Positions 14,461-19,584 of a stretch of 21,387 nt of DNA are shown here, in pieces. Positions within the stretch are counted from its first letter, which is position 1. Every line of letters starts with the position of its first letter. This DNA comes from RUG11462 sp045649405 (GTDB taxonomy: Bacteria > Bacillota > Clostridia > Oscillospirales > Acutalibacteraceae). The position numbers and the translations under genes are program-made. Under the pieces are notes generated by a model that saw only the letters and a list, made by a program, of their open reading frames with translations, made no database searches and was not told where the DNA came from. The DNA is taken from the NCBI GenBank assembly GCA_045649405.1, contig JAZRPW010000048.1, forward strand, positions 1 to 21,387. The letters are read 5' to 3'.

Positions 14461-15228
14461 TTATTTTTTGTTTTTAAAATAAATTTCACGCAAACCGTCA
14501 AGCAAAAGATTGTCATTAAGTTCAAATTCTCTTTTGCAGTTTTTTATAACTTCGCCAGCCAAACCACCGGTTGCTACTACTGAAACTTTTTGTCCGAGTT
14601 CTTCTTCAATTCGGTCAATAAGTCCGTCAATCATACAAGCCGTGCCAATAACAAGCCCTGCTTTCATACAGTCAATTGAATTTCTGCCAATAACCGATTT
14701 TGGTGTGTCAAGCGAAATACCAGGAAGTTGAGAGGTTTTGTTGTTAAGTGCTTCAAGTGAAATGTTAAGCCCTGCACAAATTTGTCCACCCAAAAAAGCG
14801 CCGTCTTTGTCTAAAACACTAATTGTTGTTGCAGTGCCAAGGTCCAAAATAACACAAGGCAAACTGTATTTTGACTTTGCCGCTACTGCGCCAACTGCAA
14901 GGTCAGCACCAAGTTGAGCAGGGTTGTCAATTTTAATATCAAGCCCGGTTTTAACCCCAGGTCCTACAAAAAGTGTTTCTTTAATCTTCAAAATCTCACA
15001 CGCCTTTTTAAAAGCAGCGGCAAGCGAAGGCACAACACTCGAAACAATACATCCGTCTAAACTTGCCTTGTCAATGCCGTGAATTTTCAAAACGTTTGAA
15101 ATTTCAATTGCATATTGGTCAGCGGTTTTGGTTTTGTCAGTTGAAAGACGTGCGTTCATTTTTAAACACTCGCCATCAAAAACACCAAGCGTGATGTTTG
15201 TATTACCAATGTCTACTACAAATAACAC
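14461..15228 (-). CDS. coaX: Type III pantothenate kinase
   Basis: This enzyme phosphorylates pantothenate, the first step of coenzyme A synthesis. Type III enzymes belong to the ASKHA fold, need a monovalent cation and are not inhibited by CoA. The 255-residue length is normal. Visible motifs are DIGNTNITLG at 6-15 (phosphate 1 loop), GADLAVGAVAA with the probable catalytic base Asp109, DLGTATT at 129-135 (phosphate 2 loop), GxxxSxEAL at 153-161 and ATGGLA at 219-224. The start is GTG at 15228, supported by GAAAGGAG about 9 nt upstream and by the position of the conserved N-terminal motif. It is first in an operon with the ECF S component and the M24 peptidase. Its leader of about 170 nt contains a MITE-like element. 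Confidence 0.96.
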   Translation of the reverse strand: MLFVVDIGNTNITLGVFDGECLKMNARLSTDKTKTADQYAIEISNVLKIHGIDKASLDGCIVSSVVPSLAAAFKKACEILKIKETLFVGPGVKTGLDIKIDNPAQLGADLAVGAVAAKSKYSLPCVILDLGTATTISVLDKDGAFLGGQICAGLNISLEALNNKTSQLPGISLDTPKSVIGRNSIDCMKAGLVIGTACMIDGLIDRIEEELGQKVSVVATGGLAGEVIKNCKREFELNDNLLLDGLREIYFKNKK

Positions 15229-15289
15229 TTAAAACTTCTCCTTTCTAAAGATTTATAAACGCGAAAACTACGAATGTGACTCGTATAAA

Positions 15290-15377
15290 ACTTTATTTGT
15301 GTCATGGTGAGCAAGGCGCAACCATCTGTAAGATTCTTCGACTTCACTTCGTTTCGCTCAGAATGACTATATAAAGT
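15290..15377. repeat. MITE-like inverted-repeat element in the coaX leader
   Basis: There are two nested inverted repeats. The outer is ACTTTAT (15290-15296) / ATAAAGT (15371-15377). The inner is GTCATGGTGAG (15301-15311) / CTCAGAATGAC (15357-15367), matching at 9 of 11 bases. The right half contains AGATTCTTCGACTTCACTTC-type sequence, familiar from short intergenic repeats of many bacterial genomes. There is no coding capacity. A shortened relative lies at 19392-19416. The rest of 15238-15634 holds only the two divergent promoters and the pgk leader. Confidence 0.7.
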
Positions 15378-15411
15378 CAACGCAAATCAATTGCTAAGCA
15401 CGCGCACTTGT

Positions 15412-15439
15412 ATTATACCACTTTTTTGAAAAAAGTAAA
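15412..15439 (-). promoter_or_regulatory. Extended -10 promoter for the coaX operon
   Basis: Minus strand: TTTACT (15439-15434), a 16-bp spacer and TGGTATAAT (15420-15412), a perfect extended -10. It is the best candidate between coaX and pgk, and it places the MITE-like element inside the transcribed coaX leader. Confidence 0.7.
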
Positions 15440-15529
15440 GCATTTGTTAAAATATTAACAAAAATCGGTGTTAAATTAATCTATACTTTAAATAAATTTT
15501 ATAAACTTTAAATTTTTTTAATATTTTAC

Positions 15530-15558
15530 TTGAAAAATGGGGTATAATAATATACAAT
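15530..15558 (+). promoter_or_regulatory. Candidate promoter for pgk-tpiA-gpmI
   Basis: TTGAAA (15530-15535), 17 bp, TACAAT (15553-15558). A perfect TATAAT also occurs at 15543-15548 but has no recognisable -35 at normal spacing, so which -10 is used is uncertain. Start sites would leave a leader of about 70-80 nt. Confidence 0.55.
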
Positions 15559-15634
15559 ATATGATAGGTCATTACGGGTTTGCGAAAATGCAAACTCTCG
15601 CATTTAAATTTACTTATGAAGGGAATGTTTAATT

Positions 15635-16846
15635 ATGATGACATTAAACAAAAAAACAGTAGATGACATTAATGTAAAAGGCAAAAGAGTTCTTGTTAGA
15701 TGTGACTTTAACGTGCCACTTAAAAACGGCGTTATCACAGATGAAAACAGAATCGTTGCTGCACTTCCTACAATCAAAAAACTTATTGCTGATGGTGGTA
15801 AAGTTATTCTTTGTTCACACCTTGGTAAACCAAAGGGTGAAGCAAAACCAGAATTGTCTTTAGCACCAGTTGCTGCTCGTCTTTCAGAGCACTTGGGCAA
15901 AGATGTTGTTTTTGCAGCTGATGACTGTGTTGTTGGTGAAAACGCTAAAGCAGCAGTTGCAGCTATGAACGATGGTGACGTTGTTCTTCTTCAAAACACT
16001 CGTTACAGAGCAGAAGAAACTAAAAACGGCGAAGACCTTTCAAAAGAACTCGGCTCACTCGCAGATGTTTTCGTAAACGATGCTTTTGGTGCTGCTCACA
16101 GAGCTCACTGTTCAACAGTTGGTGTTGCTTCATATGTTGAAGAATCAGTTGTTGGTTACCTCATCGAAAAAGAAATCAAATTCTTGGGCAACGCTGTTGA
16201 AAACCCAGTTAGACCTTTTGTTACAATTCTTGGTGGCGCAAAAGTTTCTGACAAACTTAATGTTATCCAAAACCTTTTAGATAAAGCAGACACACTCATC
16301 ATCGGTGGTGGTATGTCTTACACATTCCAAGTAGCACTTGGCCATGAAGTAGGTCAATCACTTGTTGATTTGGAAAAAGTTGACTATTGTAAAGAAATGC
16401 TTAAAAAAGCAGAAGAAAAAGGCGTTAAAATCCTTCTTCCTGTTGACAACAACTGCACAAAAGATTTCCCAAATCCAATTGATGCGGAAGTTGACTATGT
16501 AACTTATGATGCAACAGCAATCCCTGCTGATATGGAAGGTCTTGACATCGGTCCAAAATCTGCAGAATTGTTTGCAAACGAAGTTAAAAATGCAAAAACT
16601 GTTGTTTGGAATGGTCCTATGGGCGTATTTGAAAACCCATCATTCGCAAAAGGTACAATTGCAGTTGCTAAAGCTTTGGCTGAAACAGATGCTACAACAA
16701 TCATCGGTGGTGGTGACTCAGCAGCAGCTGTTAACACACTCGGTTTTGGCGACAAAATGAGCCATATCTCAACTGGTGGCGGTGCTTCTCTTGAATTCTT
16801 AGAGGGTAAAGACCTTCCAGGCATTATGGCAATGAATGATAAATAA
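15635..16846 (+). CDS. pgk: Phosphoglycerate kinase
   Basis: This cytoplasmic enzyme of lower glycolysis transfers phosphate from 1,3-bisphosphoglycerate to ADP. Its 403 residues are near the usual ~395. Visible features are RCDFNVP at 22-28 and SHLGKPKG (substrate-binding basic patch), then NTRYRAEE. FVNDAFGAAHRAH, GGAKVSDK and WNGPMGVFE follow, with GGGDSAAAV from residue 358 (nucleotide-binding glycine loop). Two in-frame ATG codons are adjacent; the first (15635) lies 10 nt after AAGGGA and is preferred. It is first of a glycolytic operon with tpiA 73 nt and gpmI about 870 nt downstream. A gap gene, often placed just before pgk in Firmicutes, is absent here. Confidence 0.98.
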   Translation: MMTLNKKTVDDINVKGKRVLVRCDFNVPLKNGVITDENRIVAALPTIKKLIADGGKVILCSHLGKPKGEAKPELSLAPVAARLSEHLGKDVVFAADDCVVGENAKAAVAAMNDGDVVLLQNTRYRAEETKNGEDLSKELGSLADVFVNDAFGAAHRAHCSTVGVASYVEESVVGYLIEKEIKFLGNAVENPVRPFVTILGGAKVSDKLNVIQNLLDKADTLIIGGGMSYTFQVALGHEVGQSLVDLEKVDYCKEMLKKAEEKGVKILLPVDNNCTKDFPNPIDAEVDYVTYDATAIPADMEGLDIGPKSAELFANEVKNAKTVVWNGPMGVFENPSFAKGTIAVAKALAETDATTIIGGGDSAAAVNTLGFGDKMSHISTGGGASLEFLEGKDLPGIMAMNDK

Positions 16847-16862
16847 TTTTTAAAATAAATAG

Positions 16863-16884
16863 GCGGGATGAAACCACATCCCGC
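16863..16884 (+). promoter_or_regulatory. Hairpin in the pgk-tpiA spacer
   Basis: A perfect 8-bp GC-rich stem GCGGGATG / CATCCCGC with a 6-nt loop is followed by TCTACTTTTAAT, a poor T tract. It is more likely a partial attenuator or mRNA-processing/stability hairpin than a full terminator, because tpiA has no obvious promoter of its own. Confidence 0.6.
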
Positions 16885-16919
16885 TCTACTTTTAATAAAA
16901 ATTGAAAGGACGAATAAAA

Positions 16920-17687
16920 ATGTTAAAAGAAAAAAGAAATGCAGTTATCGCAGGTAACTGGAAAATGAACAAAACCCCAGCAGAAACTACTGCTTTAATT
17001 AACGAAATGAAACCTTTAGTTGCAGGTGCAGATTGTGATGTTGTACTTTGCGTACCATTTGTTGACATTGCAGCAGCAGTTGAAGCAGCAAAAGGTTCAA
17101 ACATCAAAGTTGGCGCAGAAAACGTTCACTTTGAAAAATCAGGCGCTTTCACTGGCGAAATCTCAGCAGAAATGCTTACTGCTTGTGGCGTTGAATATGT
17201 AATCACAGGCCACTCAGAAAGAAGACAATATTTTGGTGAAACAGACGAAACTGTTAACCTTCGTTCACGTGCAGCACTCGCAGCTGGGCTTAAAACAATC
17301 ATTTGTGTTGGCGAAACTTTGGAACAAAGAAAACAAGGCATCACAAAAGAACTTCTTTCAATGCAAACAAAAATTGCTTTAAAAGATGTTAGCGCTGAAG
17401 ACCTCAAAAACGTTATCATCGCTTATGAACCAGTTTGGGCAATCGGTACTGGCGAAACTGCAACTGCAGAACAAGCAGATGAAGGCAACAAATTCGTTCG
17501 TGATGCAATTGCTGATGTTTATGGTGCAGATGTTGCAGAAACTGTTACAATTCAATACGGTGGTTCAATGAACGCTGGCAACGCTGATGAACTTTTGTCA
17601 AAAGTTAATGTTGACGGTGGTCTTATCGGTGGTGCTTCACTTAAAGCAGAAGACTTCTCAATCATCGTTAAAGCTGCAAGCAAATAA
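16920..17687 (+). CDS. tpiA: Triosephosphate isomerase
   Basis: It interconverts dihydroxyacetone phosphate and glyceraldehyde 3-phosphate in the cytoplasm. The 255 residues are of normal length. The catalytic residues are all there: Lys15 in GNWKMN, His98 in GHSERR and Glu170 in AYEPVWAIGTG, followed by the flexible-loop region. The phosphate-binding YGGSMNAGNA and GGASL loops are near the C-terminus. The start at 16920 follows GAAAGGA by 9 nt; an in-frame TTG at 16902 lies before that site and is rejected. It is the middle gene of pgk-tpiA-gpmI, with gpmI starting 32 nt after its stop. Confidence 0.98.
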   Translation: MLKEKRNAVIAGNWKMNKTPAETTALINEMKPLVAGADCDVVLCVPFVDIAAAVEAAKGSNIKVGAENVHFEKSGAFTGEISAEMLTACGVEYVITGHSERRQYFGETDETVNLRSRAALAAGLKTIICVGETLEQRKQGITKELLSMQTKIALKDVSAEDLKNVIIAYEPVWAIGTGETATAEQADEGNKFVRDAIADVYGADVAETVTIQYGGSMNAGNADELLSKVNVDGGLIGGASLKAEDFSIIVKAASK

Positions 17688-17719
17688 GCTTGAAACTCGA
17701 AAGGATTTTTTGAAAACTT

Positions 17720-19249
17720 ATGAAAAAACCTGTTACTTTAATAATTATGGACGGCTTTGGTTGGATTCCTGAATGTGTTGAAGGCAACGCAGTTTGTGCT
17801 GCTAACACACCAAACATTGACCGTTATATGACAGAGTGTCCATTCACAACAATTGGCGCTTCTGGTATGGATGTTGGTTTGCCTGACGGTCAAATGGGCA
17901 ACTCTGAAGTTGGTCACACCAATATGGGTGCTGGCAGAATTGTTTACCAACAATTAACTCTCATTACAAAATCAATTCGTGATGGCTCAATGCTTGAAAA
18001 CGATGTTTTGGTTAGAAATATGAGAAAAGCAATTGATGCAGGCAAAGCAATTCACTTGATGGGCCTTGTTGGTAACGGCGGTGTTCACTCACATTGCGAG
18101 CACTGGTATGGCGTAATGGATATGGCTAAAAAAATGGGTGCAACAAAACTTTACTTGCACTGCATTACTGACGGCCGTGATACCGACCCACACGATGCAA
18201 AACAATTTATTACTGATTTGCAAAACAAAATTGATGAAATCGGTCTTGGTGTAATTGCTACTGTTGCTGGTAGATATTATGCAATGGACAGAGATAACAA
18301 CTGGGACAGAGAAGAAAAAGCTTATGCAGCTTTTGTTTATGGCGAAGGCGACAAAGCAAACAACTGGCAAGAAGCAGTTGATAATAGTTATGCAAATGAT
18401 GTTACTGATGAATTCATCGTTCCTTGCATTACCTGTGAAGGTGGCAGGGTAGAAGAAGATGACACAGTTATCTTTATGAACTTCCGTCCTGACAGAGCAA
18501 GACAAATGACAAGAATTTTTGTTGATGATGAGTTTGATGGTTTTGAAAGAAGAAACGGCAGATTCCCAGTTAACTATGTTTGTATGGCTCAATATGACGC
18601 AACAATGCCAAATGTTGAGGTTGCTTATCCACCGGTTGAACTTAAAAACGTTTTGGGTGAATACCTTGCAAAACACGGCAAAACTCAACTTAGAATTGCA
18701 GAAACTGAAAAATATGCTCACGTAACATTCTTCTTTAACGGTGGTGTTGAAGAACCTTATGATGGCGAAGACAGATGTGTAATTCCTTCTCCAAAGGTAG
18801 CAACTTATGACTTGCAACCTGAAATGAGTGCTTACCCAGTTGCTGAAGAATGTGTAAAACGCATTGAAAGTGATAAATATGATGTTATCATCTTAAACTT
18901 TGCAAACTGTGATATGGTAGGGCATACCGGTGACTTTAACGCAGCTGTAAAAGCAGTTGAAGCCGTTGATGAATGTGTTGGCAAAGTAGTTGACGCAATC
19001 ATGGCAAAAGGTGGCGCTGCTTTAATTACTGCAGACCACGGCAATGCAGACAAAATGCTTGTTGAAGCAGGTAGCACAGACCCATTTACTGCTCACACAA
19101 CAAACCCAGTTCCACTCATCGCAATTGGTACTGATGCAAAAGCATTGAAAACAGGTGGCGTTTTGGCTGACCTTATTCCAACAATGCTTGATGTAATGGA
19201 TATGCCAAAACCTGATGATATGACTGGTAATTCATTATTAGTAAAATAA
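17720..19249 (+). CDS. gpmI: 2,3-bisphosphoglycerate-independent phosphoglycerate mutase
   Basis: It interconverts 3- and 2-phosphoglycerate through a phosphoserine intermediate, using two divalent metal ions, usually manganese in Firmicutes. Length is 509 residues, typical of the family. Asp11 (IMDGFGW) and nucleophile Ser62 (GNSEVGH) are in the phosphatase domain. HCITDGRDT and the arginine-rich FRPDRARQM lie in and near the transferase domain. NFANCDMVGHTGDF and TADHGNADKM supply the remaining metal ligands. The start is fixed by an in-frame TGA 9 nt upstream of the ATG. The AAAGGA site lies 14 nt from the start, longer than usual, so initiation may be helped by the upstream tpiA. It is last in the operon and followed by a strong terminator. 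Confidence 0.98.
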   Translation: MKKPVTLIIMDGFGWIPECVEGNAVCAANTPNIDRYMTECPFTTIGASGMDVGLPDGQMGNSEVGHTNMGAGRIVYQQLTLITKSIRDGSMLENDVLVRNMRKAIDAGKAIHLMGLVGNGGVHSHCEHWYGVMDMAKKMGATKLYLHCITDGRDTDPHDAKQFITDLQNKIDEIGLGVIATVAGRYYAMDRDNNWDREEKAYAAFVYGEGDKANNWQEAVDNSYANDVTDEFIVPCITCEGGRVEEDDTVIFMNFRPDRARQMTRIFVDDEFDGFERRNGRFPVNYVCMAQYDATMPNVEVAYPPVELKNVLGEYLAKHGKTQLRIAETEKYAHVTFFFNGGVEEPYDGEDRCVIPSPKVATYDLQPEMSAYPVAEECVKRIESDKYDVIILNFANCDMVGHTGDFNAAVKAVEAVDECVGKVVDAIMAKGGAALITADHGNADKMLVEAGSTDPFTAHTTNPVPLIAIGTDAKALKTGGVLADLIPTMLDVMDMPKPDDMTGNSLLVK

Positions 19250-19257
19250 ATATAAAC

Positions 19258-19292
19258 AAAAAAAGGAGTTCCGTTTTGGAACTCCTTTTTTT
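19258..19292 (+). terminator. Terminator of the glycolytic operon
   Basis: A perfect stem AAAAAAAGGAGTTCC / GGAACTCCTTTTTTT with a 5-nt loop (GTTTT) lies 8 nt after the gpmI stop. Confidence 0.95.
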
Positions 19293-19311
19293 GTTATAAT
19301 CTCATCTAAAC

Positions 19312-19370
19312 TCGTAGGGGAGGGGCTCTGCTCCTCCTGAAAAACGGGCGAACACAGTTCGCCCCTACGA
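19312..19370. repeat. 59-bp REP/MITE-like element with TCGTAGGGG ends
   Basis: Perfect 9-bp terminal inverted repeats TCGTAGGGG / CCCCTACGA enclose two hairpins: GAGGGGC-TCT-GCTCCTC (one mismatch) and the perfect GGGCGAAC-ACA-GTTCGCCC. It is much more GC-rich than its surroundings and has no coding capacity. It lies between the gpmI terminator and the last gene's promoter. The form is that of non-autonomous dispersed intergenic repeats. Confidence 0.75.
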
Positions 19371-19391
19371 TTACAAACAAACCACCAGTGT

Positions 19392-19416
19392 GTCATGGTG
19401 AGAGATGAAACCATCT
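19392..19416. repeat. Shortened relative of the coaX-leader repeat
   Basis: GTCATGGTGAG (19392-19402) is identical to one end of the element at 15301, and AACCATCT recurs 6 nt later (8 nt later in the 15301 copy). The opposite terminal repeat is missing, so this is a truncated or decayed copy. Nothing else is seen between here and the promoter at 19490. Confidence 0.6.
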
Positions 19417-19489
19417 TAAAAGCCGTTAGCTTTGTTCAAAATTGTCTTTTTGCACTGAATCTAAGGCGTAATTTTGTGCATGTTGACAA

Positions 19490-19518
19490 TTGACAAAAAT
19501 CTGCGGGGGGGGTATAAT
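19490..19518 (+). promoter_or_regulatory. Consensus promoter with G8 tract in the spacer (candidate phase-variable)
   Basis: TTGACA (19490-19495), exactly 17 bp, TATAAT (19513-19518). The spacer ends in eight consecutive G (19505-19512) directly against the -10. A further TTGACA lies 7 bp upstream and further TATAAT boxes lie 7 and 14 bp downstream, none at working spacing with another box. The length of the G run sets promoter spacing, so slippage would change expression of the downstream surface-protein gene. Confidence 0.88.
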
Positions 19519-19542
19519 ATATAATGTATAATTTTCTTATAC

Positions 19543-19560
19543 TATTTTTGATCAAAAATA
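19543..19560. promoter_or_regulatory. 18-bp perfect palindrome in the 5' leader
   Basis: TATTTTTGATCAAAAATA lies between the -10 region and the AGGAGG site (19571-19576). It could be an operator for a dimeric repressor or a weak leader hairpin. Its AT-rich make-up means chance cannot be ruled out. Confidence 0.4.
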
Positions 19561-19584
19561 TTATAAAAAAAGGAGGAATTTATT

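Noticed and set aside
15238..15634. A known riboswitch class upstream of coaX or pgk
   Set aside because: No conserved core of a riboswitch class I know is visible. The structure there is explained by the inverted-repeat element and short leader hairpins.
18089..18817. 242-codon minus-strand open frame inside gpmI
   Set aside because: It lies wholly antisense to the well-supported gpmI, has Cys/Phe/Ile-rich low-complexity translation and has no recognisable domain or start signal.
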